From positions 1-64,000 of the forward strand of contig JBEBRR010000007.1 in assembly GCA_040394735.1 (NCBI GenBank): a stretch of 64,000 nucleotides of DNA. Direction: 5' to 3'. Of the stretch, positions 32,335 through 41,572 are shown piece after piece (within the stretch, counting starts at the first letter, position 1; every line of letters starts with the position of its first letter). Below the pieces are notes generated by a model. The model made no database searches and was not told the origin of the DNA. It saw only the letters and a program-made list of their open reading frames with translations. The translations under genes and the position numbers were made by a program. Origin of the DNA: Leadbetterella byssophila_A (lineage in GTDB: Bacteria; Bacteroidota; Bacteroidia; Cytophagales; Spirosomataceae).

Positions 32335-34944
32335 ATGGCCAAAGCCGCCGAACCTAAGGAAACACCATTAAACAAACAGTACAATCAGATCAAGGCGAAA
32401 TATCCCGGCGCTATGCTGCTCTTCCGGGTAGGGGATTTTTACGAGACCTTTGGTGAAGATGCCATTAAAGCTTCCAGAATACTGGGTATTGTGCTCACCC
32501 GCCGGAATAACGGCGGAGCCAATGACGAGCTGGCGGGTTTTCCGCACCACTCCCTCGATACTTACCTGCCGAGACTGGTGCGTGCCGGGCAGCGTGTGGC
32601 CATCTGCGACCAGCTGGAAGATCCGAAGTCGGTAAAGGGGATAGTAAAGCGGGGCGTAACCGAGCTGGTCACCCCGGGCGTTTCCTTTAATGATAATGTG
32701 CTGGATGTGCGGCAGAACAATTACCTGGCTTCCGTACACTTTGCCGCCGATGACCTGCTGGGAGTGGCCTTCCTGGATATCAGTACGGGAGAATTTTTTA
32801 CCACGGAAGGTACGGTGGCCTATGTGGATAAGCTGATCCAGGGTTTCAGCCCTTCGGAGATCCTGTATTGCAAAAAGCACAAGAAGCGTTTTGAATATAT
32901 CTTCGGCGATAAGTACAATACCTATACTTTTGAAGACTGGGTATATGCCTATGATTTTTCCTTCGAGCTGCTGATCAAGCATTTCAAAACCAATAACCTG
33001 AAAGGCTTCGGGGTAGAAAATCTCCGCGAAGGGATAACGGCCGCCGGGGTGATCCTGCAATACCTGAACGATACCGAGCACCGGGAAATGAACCATATCA
33101 GCCGTCTGAACCGGCTGGACAAGGATAATTACGTATGGCTGGACCGTTTCACCATCCGGAACCTGGAGCTGCTTTTTGCCCAGTACGAAGGCGGTGTTCC
33201 GCTGATTGAAGTGCTGGATCAGACCATTACGCCGATGGGAGCCCGACTGCTGAGGAAATGGATGGTGCTGCCCCTGAAAAACAAAACCCAGATAGAGGAA
33301 CGCCTGGATACCGTAGAGTTTTTCCGGAATGATGATAAAGTGATGCAGTCGCTGATCCAGATCCTCAAGCCGATAGGTGACCTGGAAAGGCTGGTGTCAA
33401 AAGTGGCGGTGCGGCGGATCAGTCCGCGGGAGATGGTTCAGCTCAGGAAAGCCCTGGGGCAGATTGAACCGTTGAAGCAGCTTCTGAGCGAAAGCACGAA
33501 TAAGGCGCTGGAAAAATATACGGCGCAGCTGAACGACTGCCGCTTTCTCATTGATAAAATTTCTGCCGAGCTGAGAGAAGATGCCCCTGCCCAGGCCAAC
33601 CAGGGAAATATGATCCGCTCAGGGGTGGATGAAGCGCTCGATGAGTTGCATAAAATTGCTTTTTCCGGGAAAGACTACCTGGTGGATATCCAGACCCGCG
33701 AGGCCGAACGCACGGGAATCCCTTCGCTGAAAATAGCGTATAATAAGGTGTTCGGATATTACCTGGAGGTGTCGAATGCCCACAAGGACAAAGTGCCCCA
33801 GGAGTGGATCCGGAAGCAGACGCTGGTGAATGCCGAGCGATATATCACGGAAGAGCTGAAGGTGTATGAGGAGAAGATTCTGACAGCCGAAAGCAAGATC
33901 AATGAAATTGAATTCCGGGTTTTCAGTGATCTTGTAGTAACCGCCGGAGAGTTTGTGACGGCTATCCAGGAGAATGCGCGGGTAATATCTGCGCTGGATG
34001 CCCTGCTGTCATTTGCCCGTGTGGCGAAGAAAAACGGCTACTGCCGGCCGGTAATTTCCGAAAGCCGCGTGCTGAATATCAGGGAAGGGCGGCACCCGGT
34101 GATCGAACAACAGTTGCCTCCGGGGGAGTCGTATGTGCCCAATGATCTGTATCTCGATGATGACAGCCAGCAGATCATCATCATTACAGGGCCGAACATG
34201 GCGGGTAAGTCGGCCCTGCTACGGCAGACAGCGCTGATTGTGCTGATGGCCCAGACCGGCAGTTTTGTGCCGGCCGCATCAGCCGAAGTAGGCCTGGTAG
34301 ACAAGATTTTTACCCGGGTGGGGGCCAATGATAACCTGTCGCGCGGAGAAAGCACCTTTATGGTGGAAATGACGGAAACCTCCTCTATCCTGAATAACCT
34401 GGGCGACCGCAGCCTGGTTATCATGGACGAGATCGGGCGGGGTACCAGCACCTATGACGGCGTGAGCATTGCCTGGAGCATTGCCGAGTACCTGCACAAT
34501 AACCAGAAGCTCAGGCCCCGTACGCTGTTTGCCACCCATTATCATGAGCTGAATAACCTGACCAACGACCTGCAGCGCATCAAAAACTATAATGTGTCGG
34601 TAAAAGAGCTGAACGGGAAGATCGTCTTTTTGCGTAAATTAAAGGAGGGAGGAAGTGAGCACAGCTTCGGTATTCATGTGGCCCAGCTGGCCGGTATGCC
34701 GCAAAGCGTGGTGCTGAGGGCCAACGAGATCCTGCAGGCGCTGGAGAAAAGTGAAGCCAAGGAAAAGAATAAGCAAAAGTTAAATGATGCGCCGAAAAAT
34801 AACTACCAGCTGAACTTTTTTGACCCGGTAGACCCGGTGGGGGAAGAAATCAAAGAGAGCATTCGCGCGCTGGATCTGAATACGCTTTCACCGATAGAAG
34901 CGCTGCTGAAGTTGAACGAATTGCAGAATAAGTTGAAGGGGTGA
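32335..34944 (+). CDS. mutS: DNA mismatch repair protein MutS
   Basis: MutS recognises base mismatches and small loops and starts repair with MutL. The 869 residues show the mismatch-contacting motif GDFYETFGEDA near 36-46 (Phe-x-Glu), connector, lever and clamp domains. The ATPase domain carries Walker A GPNMAGKSALLRQTA, Walker B LVIMDEIGRGTSTYDG and the ATHYHEL signature. It is full length with a C-terminal dimer region. It is transcribed alone; the region after it holds dispersed hairpin repeats rather than a partner gene. Confidence 0.97.
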   Translation: MAKAAEPKETPLNKQYNQIKAKYPGAMLLFRVGDFYETFGEDAIKASRILGIVLTRRNNGGANDELAGFPHHSLDTYLPRLVRAGQRVAICDQLEDPKSVKGIVKRGVTELVTPGVSFNDNVLDVRQNNYLASVHFAADDLLGVAFLDISTGEFFTTEGTVAYVDKLIQGFSPSEILYCKKHKKRFEYIFGDKYNTYTFEDWVYAYDFSFELLIKHFKTNNLKGFGVENLREGITAAGVILQYLNDTEHREMNHISRLNRLDKDNYVWLDRFTIRNLELLFAQYEGGVPLIEVLDQTITPMGARLLRKWMVLPLKNKTQIEERLDTVEFFRNDDKVMQSLIQILKPIGDLERLVSKVAVRRISPREMVQLRKALGQIEPLKQLLSESTNKALEKYTAQLNDCRFLIDKISAELREDAPAQANQGNMIRSGVDEALDELHKIAFSGKDYLVDIQTREAERTGIPSLKIAYNKVFGYYLEVSNAHKDKVPQEWIRKQTLVNAERYITEELKVYEEKILTAESKINEIEFRVFSDLVVTAGEFVTAIQENARVISALDALLSFARVAKKNGYCRPVISESRVLNIREGRHPVIEQQLPPGESYVPNDLYLDDDSQQIIIITGPNMAGKSALLRQTALIVLMAQTGSFVPAASAEVGLVDKIFTRVGANDNLSRGESTFMVEMTETSSILNNLGDRSLVIMDEIGRGTSTYDGVSIAWSIAEYLHNNQKLRPRTLFATHYHELNNLTNDLQRIKNYNVSVKELNGKIVFLRKLKEGGSEHSFGIHVAQLAGMPQSVVLRANEILQALEKSEAKEKNKQKLNDAPKNNYQLNFFDPVDPVGEEIKESIRALDLNTLSPIEALLKLNELQNKLKG

Positions 34945-34953
34945 GGTCAGAGA

Positions 34954-35045
34954 TATAACTCCTGACGGGGTAAGAGGAGTGTGGTGGTGTACCGTTCTAC
35001 CAATATGAAGTGTCCCTGATGGGACAGAGTAGAAACTGTCAGCTG
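34954..35045. repeat. Dispersed CCTGACGG-type hairpin repeat, first copy
   Basis: Two small hairpins with TGAC/TGAT loops occur about 53 bases apart: ACTCC-TGAC-GGGGT at 34958-34971 and TGTCCC-TGAT-GGGACA at 35011-35026. The second is preceded by CTACCAATAT and followed by AGAGTAGAA. A second copy at 59048-59125 has the same order (CTACCGGTAT, TCC-TGAC-GGGA, CAATAGAA). This is a repeat family with a period of roughly 55 bases in intergenic DNA. Confidence 0.65.
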
Positions 35046-35081
35046 TAGAGGCGCTACTATGGGTAGATATAAAATAGGAAT

Positions 35082-35114
35082 AAAAAAAAGTTAGATATTT
35101 TTAATATCTAACTT
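35082..35114 (-). terminator. Strong intrinsic terminator after the 27-codon ORF
   Basis: There is a perfect 12-bp stem (35088-35099 with 35103-35114) and a TTT loop, followed on the minus strand by eight T residues (complement of 35082-35089). It begins 3 bases after the small ORF stop. Confidence 0.85.
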
Positions 35115-35117
35115 CTC

Positions 35118-35201
35118 TTACTTCTCATCGAGCCGGTCGTACTCGGTCTCTTCGGAGTCCTGAAAATCCAGGTCATCAGGATGCAACGCGTAATCTTCCA
35201 T
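35118..35201 (-). CDS. Small acidic protein, 27 residues (candidate)
   Basis: An ATG at 35201 opens a 27-codon frame ending in TAA at 35118. It begins MEDYALHPDDLDFQD and ends with EYDRLDEK, with about eleven Asp/Glu. I recognise no family. It is considered real because a perfect 12-bp hairpin with eight Ts follows 3 bases after the stop on the same strand, and there is no other gene nearby for that terminator to serve. The 5' leader contains a CCGGC/GCCGG hairpin at 35245-35259. No exact -7 match was found upstream. The transcript could instead be a small RNA. Confidence 0.5.
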   Translation of the reverse strand: MEDYALHPDDLDFQDSEETEYDRLDEK

Positions 35202-35244
35202 GATTTGTGTTGGTTTTGTTGTGAAATAATTTACCACAAATTCC

Positions 35245-35266
35245 CCGGCAAAAAGCCGGTGTTTTT
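35245..35266 (+). terminator. Possible weak terminator hairpin
   Basis: CCGGC-AAAAA-GCCGG (35245-35259) is followed on the plus strand by TGTTTTTAC. It could stop residual mutS transcription before the rhamnosidase gene, or be a leader hairpin of the small ORF on the other strand. Confidence 0.4.
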
Positions 35267-35393
35267 ACTTTTCCTGTTCAAAATTGCTTCTTTACTCACT
35301 GGTTTCCAAAGAATTGGAGTTAAGGAATTGTGAAATTGTTGCCTGGTAAGCGTTTAATTCACATTTTTACGGGCAGAATAGCATATCAACCTT

Positions 35394-38033
35394 ATGGCCC
35401 ATCCCGTTTTTTTTCTTTGCTTCTTCTCCGTGATCATCTCCCATGCCCAGCTCTATGATCTGCGGACCGAGCATCTGACCGCTCCTTTGGGAATAGATAC
35501 CCCCGCTCCGCGACTTTCCTGGAAACAGGAAGATAACCGCCCCGGAGCCGGCCAGAAGGCGTACCAGGTATGGCTTGACACCGATTCACTGGCCGTGGCG
35601 GGAGAAAAAACAGCATTGGCGGGCAGGGTCAATTCCCCGGAGAATCTGGTGACCTATACCCGCGGTAATCTGCAACCCTATACCCGGTATTTCTGGAAGG
35701 TGGCCGTATGGGATAACCACGGCGGCAGGGTGCAGTCGGAGGTCACTTCTTTTGAAACGGGATTAATGCATGTGAAGAACTGGAAAGGAGAGTGGATCAG
35801 CGACGGTACGGATATCGGGCTGAAGCCGGCGCCCTATTTCCGGCATGGTTTTGAAACCGGGAAGAAGATCCGGTCGGCCAGGGCCTATATAGCGGCCGGC
35901 GGGCTTTTCGAGCTGTATATTAACGGCACCAGGATAGGAGATCACGTGCTGGATCCTAACTATACCCGTTTTGACCGCCGGATTCTCTATGTAACCCATG
36001 ATGTCACTAAAGAGCTGAAGGCGGGGAGGAACGCTATAGGCGTTTTGCTGGGGAACGGCTGGTATAACCATCAGTCTACTGCGGTATGGTATTTCGACCG
36101 GGCACCCTGGCGGAACCGGCCCGCTTTCTGCATGGACCTGCGGATCACCTACGAAGACGGGTCGGTAGAGACGGTTTCTTCAGGCAGGAACTGGAAAACG
36201 GCGCTCAGCCCGGTTATCTTTAACAGTATCTATACCGCTGAGCATTACGATGCCCGCAAAGAAATCACCGGCTGGAATCTCCCCGGTTTTGATGACTCCC
36301 GCTGGAAGAATTCTGTGTTGCGTTCGGCACCGTCGCAGAATATCGTATCCCAGGCGTTTAAGCCTATACGGGCGGTAGAAGAGATCCGGGTAAAAAGCCT
36401 GAATAAGATAAGTGATACCGTGTATGTCTTTGATATAGGCAGAAATATTTCAGGCGTCAGCAAAATCAGCCTGTCGGGCCCGGAAGGAACGGAAATACGG
36501 CTTAAGCATGCCGAGCGGCTCTACGATAACGGCCGCCCGGATATGTCGAACATTGACGCCCATTACCGGCCTACGGATGACAGCGATCCGTTCCAGACCG
36601 ATATTTATATCCTGAAAGGAGAGGGTATGGAAACTTTTATGCCCCGTTTTAACTATAAAGGATTTCAGTACGTGGAAGTGACCTCCAGCCGGCCGGTACA
36701 ATTAAACAGCGGGAGCCTGAAAGCTTATTTTATTCATTCCGATGTGGAGCCGGCAGGTAAAATAACTTCCTCTGACGAGATCCTGAACCGGATCTGGCAG
36801 GCGACCAACAATTCTTACCTTTCTAACCTGGCGGGGTATCCTACCGATTGTCCCCAACGGGAAAAAAACGGGTGGACAGGCGATGCCCATATTGCCAGTG
36901 AAACCGGCCTGTTTAACTTTGACGGGATCACCGTTTATGAAAAATGGCTGGCAGACCACCGCGACGAGCAGCAGCCGAACGGGGTGCTGCCCTCTATTAT
37001 TCCTACCGGTGGCTGGGGCTATGAGTGGGGCAACGGGCCCGACTGGACCAGCACCATTGCCATTATTCCCTGGAACCTGTACCTGTTTTACGGAGACAAG
37101 AAGCCTTTGCAGGATAACTATGAAAATATAAAGCGGTATGTGGATCATATTGATGATCTGTATCCTTCCGGGCTGACCTCCTGGGGGCTGGGCGACTGGA
37201 TCCCGGTGAAATCCAAAGCACCCGTAGAGCTAACTTCCACGGCCTATTACTATACCGATGCCCGGATACTGGCGCAGGCCGCCAGGCTGCTGGGGCAGGA
37301 GTCTGACCACCGGAAATACACCGCCCTGGCCGGAAAGATCCGGAATGCATTTAATGATAAATATCTCAACCCGGCCACAGGCCTGTATGGCACAGGGCTG
37401 CAGACCGAGCTGGCTGTGCCGCTTTTCTGGGAGCTGGTTCCGGAAGAATTACGTCAGAAGGTCGCCGGTAACCTGGCCCTGCGCGTCAGAGAAGACGGTA
37501 TGCAGATGGACGTGGGCCTGCTGGGTACCAAAGCCTTGCTTCAGGCCCTGAGCGATAACGGGCATGAAGATGTAGCCTATGCGCTGGCCGGACGGAAAAC
37601 GTTCCCTTCCTGGGGCTGGTGGATCACCAACGGGGCTACTACCCTGTATGAAAACTGGCCTATTGACGCCCAATCCGATATTTCCATGAACCATATTATG
37701 TTCGGGGAAATAGGCGCCTGGTTATTCAAGGCACCGGGGGGCATCAAACCTGACCCTGCTCAGCCCGGTTTCCGGAATGTTATTCTTGAACCCCGCTTTA
37801 TGGAGGGTCTCGACAGCTTCAGCGCTGAGCATAACGGCCGCTACGGCACCATCCGCTCTTCCTGGGAGAAAAACGCAGCAGGTATTAACTGGCAGGTGAC
37901 TATCCCTGCCAATTCAAGCGGTACGGTACGTTTACCGCAGATCAAAGGCCGGAACTGGTATAAAGACGGGGTGCAATTAAAGGGATTCGAAATTCAGATC
38001 CCCTCGGGAAAACATGTGTTTAACAATAACTGA
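35394..38033 (+). CDS. Alpha-L-rhamnosidase, GH78
   Basis: This 879-residue secreted enzyme (signal peptide to about residue 18, HAQ) removes terminal alpha-L-rhamnose from plant glycosides or polysaccharides. The domain order is N-terminal beta domain (LRTEHLTAPLGIDTPAPRLSW), rhamnosidase beta-sandwich carbohydrate domains around 130-430, a six-hairpin catalytic barrel (about 440-790) and a C-terminal beta-sandwich. Catalytic acidic residues lie in QREKNGWTGDAHIASE and the later YGDW/GDWIP region. No SusCD pair is adjacent. It is flanked by the small ORF region and a REP-like palindrome. Confidence 0.94.
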   Translation: MAHPVFFLCFFSVIISHAQLYDLRTEHLTAPLGIDTPAPRLSWKQEDNRPGAGQKAYQVWLDTDSLAVAGEKTALAGRVNSPENLVTYTRGNLQPYTRYFWKVAVWDNHGGRVQSEVTSFETGLMHVKNWKGEWISDGTDIGLKPAPYFRHGFETGKKIRSARAYIAAGGLFELYINGTRIGDHVLDPNYTRFDRRILYVTHDVTKELKAGRNAIGVLLGNGWYNHQSTAVWYFDRAPWRNRPAFCMDLRITYEDGSVETVSSGRNWKTALSPVIFNSIYTAEHYDARKEITGWNLPGFDDSRWKNSVLRSAPSQNIVSQAFKPIRAVEEIRVKSLNKISDTVYVFDIGRNISGVSKISLSGPEGTEIRLKHAERLYDNGRPDMSNIDAHYRPTDDSDPFQTDIYILKGEGMETFMPRFNYKGFQYVEVTSSRPVQLNSGSLKAYFIHSDVEPAGKITSSDEILNRIWQATNNSYLSNLAGYPTDCPQREKNGWTGDAHIASETGLFNFDGITVYEKWLADHRDEQQPNGVLPSIIPTGGWGYEWGNGPDWTSTIAIIPWNLYLFYGDKKPLQDNYENIKRYVDHIDDLYPSGLTSWGLGDWIPVKSKAPVELTSTAYYYTDARILAQAARLLGQESDHRKYTALAGKIRNAFNDKYLNPATGLYGTGLQTELAVPLFWELVPEELRQKVAGNLALRVREDGMQMDVGLLGTKALLQALSDNGHEDVAYALAGRKTFPSWGWWITNGATTLYENWPIDAQSDISMNHIMFGEIGAWLFKAPGGIKPDPAQPGFRNVILEPRFMEGLDSFSAEHNGRYGTIRSSWEKNAAGINWQVTIPANSSGTVRLPQIKGRNWYKDGVQLKGFEIQIPSGKHVFNNN

Positions 38034-38100
38034 CCGGAAACAGGGAAGATGCACTTTAGCGTCTGAAATCTAATAGTATTATAGTATTTCATTAAACGAA

Positions 38101-38174
38101 TTGCCCTTCGATAAGCTCAGGGCGACAAGGGCATCGTGCGCACTCATTGTCATCCTGAGCTTATCGAAGGGCAA
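38101..38174. repeat. REP-like palindromic element, perfect copy
   Basis: Two 21-base arms (38101-38121 and 38154-38174) are perfect reverse complements with the core CCTTCGATAAGCTCAGG. The stem can extend inward by about ten more bases with two mismatches (GGGCGACA against TGTCATCC). It lies between two convergent genes, GH78 and ftsH. A degenerate copy is at 22583-22648. Confidence 0.85.
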
Positions 38175-38191
38175 TTTACTCTTCTTTAGCC

Positions 38192-40228
38192 TTACGCTTC
38201 TTTTTCTGTGGTCTGATCTTCCGGTTTGGAGTCAGAAACCTGAAGGGTTTCGGGATCCTTTTTATCCAGGAATTCCTGGTAAACCGTAGGCTTGTCAAAT
38301 GGCCTCTCACCGATGATCTCCACCAGGTCATGCTGATAAATGATCTCTCTGTCCAGCAGCGCCTTGGCCAGCAGATCCAGCTCGTGACGCTTTTCAATCA
38401 GCAGGTCTTTGGTAGTGGAATAGGCCAGATCAATCAGCTTTTTCACTTCCTCATCAATCAGCTTGGCAGTACTTTCCGAATACGGTTTGGAGAACGAATA
38501 CTCGCTTTGTCCTTTGGAGTCGTAATAGGAGATATGCCCCAGCTTATCGTTCATACCGTAAATGGTCACCATGCTGTAAGCCATTTTGGTAATCTTTTCC
38601 AGGTCGCTTAACGCACCGGTCGAAATCTTTCCGAACACCACCTCTTCTGCTGCGCGGCCACCCAGCGCCATACACATTTCGTCGAACAGCTGTTCCGTAC
38701 GGTACAGGTACTGCTCTTTCGGCAGGTATTGTGCATAACCCAGCGCCGCAATGCCGCGGGGCACGATACTCACCTTTACCAGCGGGTTGGCGTGCTCCAG
38801 GAACCATCCTGAAATAGCGTGACCGGCCTCATGATAAGCTACGATTTCCTTTTCCTCCGGCGAGATCAGCTTATTACGCTTTTCAAGTCCGCCGATCTCC
38901 CGGTCAATCGCATCCTGGAAATCCTTCATCTCTACCTGCTGCTTTCCTCTCCGGGCAGCCAGCAGAGCGGCTTCATTACAGACGTTGGCGATCTCCGCTC
39001 CGGCGAATCCGGGTGTCTGGGCAGCCAGTTTCTTGGCGTCTACTTCGGCAGCGGCTTTCACCGGCTTCAGGTGAACTTTAAATATAGCCTCGCGGCCGTT
39101 GATGTCCGGAACGTCTACCGAGATCTGGCGGTCAAAACGGCCCGGTCTCAGCAGGGCGGCATCCAGTACATCCGGACGGTTGGTGGCGGCAAGAATAATG
39201 ATCCCGGTATCGGAACCGAAACCGTCCATTTCCACGAGCAGGGAGTTCAGGGTATTTTCCCTTTCATCATTTCCGCCGGGCATAGCCCCTTTACCGCGGC
39301 TTCTGCCCACAGCATCTATCTCATCGATAAAGATGATACAGGGCGCCTTTTCTTTGGCCTGCTTGAACAGGTCACGTACCCGGGCGGCACCCACCCCCAC
39401 AAACATTTCCACAAAGTCGGAACCGGACAATGAGAAGAAAGGAACACTGGCTTCGCCTGCTACAGCCTTCGCCATCAGGGTTTTACCGGTGCCCGGAGGG
39501 CCTACCAGCAGCGCCCCTTTGGGTATTTTACCTCCCAGCTCGGTGTATTTGCTCGGTTTTTTCAGGAATTCCACAATCTCTGTCAGCTCTTCCTTGGCTT
39601 CATCCAGGCCGGCTACATCAGCAAAAGTGATCTTTACCCGGTTATCCGCATCAAACAGGGCCGCTTTGGATTTGCCGATATTGAATATGGCGCCTCCGGG
39701 TCCGCCGCCTGACATCCGGGTCATCAGGAAATACATCAGACCGAAAAGGAACAGCCAGGGAAACAAAGACAGGAAGATCTGCATGTAATCGCTCCTTTCC
39801 ACCGAATCGGGGTACAATTTGCTTTTGTACTCTTCCGGCAGGTTGCTGTCTTTCAGGAAACCGGTAAAGCTGTTCATAAAGGAATCATCCGAAATGACAT
39901 TCATTTCCAGGTGAGGCCCTTTCGAAAATTTGGCATTTCCCAGTTTATTCTTATACGCAGGGTTGCTGAGGCCCTTCTGGTTGAGCGAGACTTCCACCAG
40001 CTTTTTCCCTTTCACGATAGACAGGCTCTCCACTTCCTGGTTTTGCACCATTTCCTCGAAAGTTTTATAGGGAATGGTAGGAAGCGCGCTTTTGGAGTTA
40101 AAGAAAAGCAGGCCTATAATGGCCAGGATCAAGGTAGCCACCATCCACCCCTGCATGCCCCCGGGCGGGTTGGGGTTAATCTTCTTTCGCGGCGGATTAG
40201 GCTGGCTTTTATTATTATCGTCAGACAT
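38192..40228 (-). CDS. ftsH: ATP-dependent zinc metalloprotease FtsH
   Basis: This membrane-anchored AAA+ protease degrades misfolded membrane proteins and regulators. The 678 residues include two transmembrane segments (about 27-44 and 150-169) around a periplasmic domain. The AAA module has Walker A GPPGTGKT at 243-250, Walker B IIFIDEID near 298-305 and the second region of homology NRPDVLDAALLRPGRFDR. The zinc site is HEAGH at 466-470. The start at 40228 gives a Pro/Asn/Lys-rich cytosolic N-tail, common in Bacteroidota. rsfS is upstream in the same direction, 36 bases away, a conserved pairing in this group to my knowledge. Confidence 0.97.
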   Translation of the reverse strand: MSDDNNKSQPNPPRKKINPNPPGGMQGWMVATLILAIIGLLFFNSKSALPTIPYKTFEEMVQNQEVESLSIVKGKKLVEVSLNQKGLSNPAYKNKLGNAKFSKGPHLEMNVISDDSFMNSFTGFLKDSNLPEEYKSKLYPDSVERSDYMQIFLSLFPWLFLFGLMYFLMTRMSGGGPGGAIFNIGKSKAALFDADNRVKITFADVAGLDEAKEELTEIVEFLKKPSKYTELGGKIPKGALLVGPPGTGKTLMAKAVAGEASVPFFSLSGSDFVEMFVGVGAARVRDLFKQAKEKAPCIIFIDEIDAVGRSRGKGAMPGGNDERENTLNSLLVEMDGFGSDTGIIILAATNRPDVLDAALLRPGRFDRQISVDVPDINGREAIFKVHLKPVKAAAEVDAKKLAAQTPGFAGAEIANVCNEAALLAARRGKQQVEMKDFQDAIDREIGGLEKRNKLISPEEKEIVAYHEAGHAISGWFLEHANPLVKVSIVPRGIAALGYAQYLPKEQYLYRTEQLFDEMCMALGGRAAEEVVFGKISTGALSDLEKITKMAYSMVTIYGMNDKLGHISYYDSKGQSEYSFSKPYSESTAKLIDEEVKKLIDLAYSTTKDLLIEKRHELDLLAKALLDREIIYQHDLVEIIGERPFDKPTVYQEFLDKKDPETLQVSDSKPEDQTTEKEA

Positions 40229-40264
40229 AATTTATTCGTTGTTAAATTTTTTTAATCAATTATT

Positions 40265-40657
40265 TTACCGGAGAGGTACTTTGGAGGGAACCAGGGTGTC
40301 TCCGTAATACGTGAAGTCGGCATCCCCCCAGAGGCTTTCCAGGTCGTAAAACTCTCTGCGGTCTTTTCTGAAAATATGAACCACCACATTCACATAATCC
40401 AGAAGTATCCACTCCTTATTGGAAAAACCCTCTTTGTGCCACGGAAGTTCTTGGGAAGATTTGTAAACCTCTTCATCAACAGAATCAGCGATAGCCCCGA
40501 TCTGTGTGTCAGATCCGCCGGAGCAGATGATAAAAAAGTCGGTGATGGCGCCCGGTACTTTTCTTAAATCCAGTTTAACGATGTCAGATCCCTTCTTTTC
40601 CTGTATTCCGTTTATTATTAAATCACATAAGGCCTCACTTGAAAACTTTTTCTTCAT
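40265..40657 (-). CDS. rsfS: Ribosomal silencing factor RsfS (Iojap family)
   Basis: This 130-residue protein binds ribosomal protein L14 on the 50S subunit and blocks joining of the 30S, lowering translation in slow growth. Family marks are KKGSDIVKLDLRKV near 17-30, DFFIICSGGSD near 36-46, WILLDYVNVVVHIF and the C-terminal EFYDLESLWGDA. It is the first gene of an rsfS-ftsH unit and divergent from birA across a 73-base AT-rich gap. I found no exact -7 match for it. Confidence 0.94.
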   Translation of the reverse strand: MKKKFSSEALCDLIINGIQEKKGSDIVKLDLRKVPGAITDFFIICSGGSDTQIGAIADSVDEEVYKSSQELPWHKEGFSNKEWILLDYVNVVVHIFRKDRREFYDLESLWGDADFTYYGDTLVPSKVPLR

Positions 40658-40730
40658 TCAAAAATCTTAATTGTTAATTTTGGAGCCGGATATCAAACTC
40701 CTTTTACTCAAAACGCTAAATTAATTTATT

Positions 40731-41480
40731 TTGCTCAAACTTCAGCCCAAAAGTTTATTTGTCGGTCAAAAACAGGTTTATCTGCCACATTGTCATTCTA
40801 CCAATGACGTTGCTTCCGGATTAGGCCGGAACGGGGAGTTTACTGACGGTACCGTGGTGATCACCGACTACCAGACGCGGGGGCGCGGGCAGCGGGGCAC
40901 CGCCTGGGAAGGAGAGCCGGGTAAGAACCTGATGATGAGCCTGCTAATGGATACTTCCTTCCTCCCTGTTTCGCGGCAGTTTGACCTGAGCCTATGCGCG
41001 GCTTTAGGGGTCTGGTCGGCTTTGAAATCTGCAGGCCTGGAGAATGCCTGTATCAAATGGCCCAACGACCTGTATGCCGGAAACCGCAAGGTAGGCGGTA
41101 TACTGATTGAGAATATGCTCCGCGAGGCGAGACTGTGCTCATCGGTGGTGGGAATCGGCATTAACATTCATCAGAACACGTTCGGAAACCCCAGGGCATC
41201 CTCTCTGGCCATGGAGGGATGCACTGCAGACAGGGATATGCTGGCAGAGCTGGTATGTTCTCATTTCGAGTATTTTTATATAAGACTTCGGGAAGGTGAA
41301 AACCTGCAGGAAGAGTACCTGGCCGTATTGCTGGGTCTGAATGAGGAGCGGGAATATATTTCCGGAAACCGGCGGTTCACCGGCATGATCCGCGGCATTT
41401 CGGAAGACGGCCGGCTGGTGGTGGAATCGGAGCTTCCGAAGAAAAATTTTGATATTAAGGAGATATCGTTTTGTTTTTAG
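40731..41480 (+). CDS. birA: Biotin--[acetyl-CoA-carboxylase] ligase, monofunctional
   Basis: This enzyme activates biotin with ATP and attaches it to the carboxyl carrier protein. The 249 residues contain STNDVASGL (biotin entry), GRGQRGTAWEGEPGKNL (biotinyl-AMP loop) and KWPNDLYAGNRKVGGILIE. There is no N-terminal helix-turn-helix, so it does not double as a repressor. The start must be the TTG at 40731: an in-frame TAA lies 9 bases upstream and no ATG or GTG occurs before the catalytic STND motif. Low-efficiency initiation is implied. The sequence TTATTTTG just before the start is a near miss to the -7 element. Confidence 0.92.
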   Translation: MLKLQPKSLFVGQKQVYLPHCHSTNDVASGLGRNGEFTDGTVVITDYQTRGRGQRGTAWEGEPGKNLMMSLLMDTSFLPVSRQFDLSLCAALGVWSALKSAGLENACIKWPNDLYAGNRKVGGILIENMLREARLCSSVVGIGINIHQNTFGNPRASSLAMEGCTADRDMLAELVCSHFEYFYIRLREGENLQEEYLAVLLGLNEEREYISGNRRFTGMIRGISEDGRLVVESELPKKNFDIKEISFCF

Positions 41481-41511
41481 AGAAAATCAGCCCGGTTAGC
41501 CCGTGTAGCAT

Positions 41512-41519
41512 TATTTTTG
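41512..41519 (+). promoter_or_regulatory. -7 promoter element for the glucosidase gene
   Basis: TATTTTTG matches TAnnTTTG exactly, 53 bases upstream of the ATG at 41573. Confidence 0.45.
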
Positions 41520-41572
41520 TGTAATATTGGCAAACCGCAACCATAAGCAGTTAAGTAGTGAAATTTGAAAAG

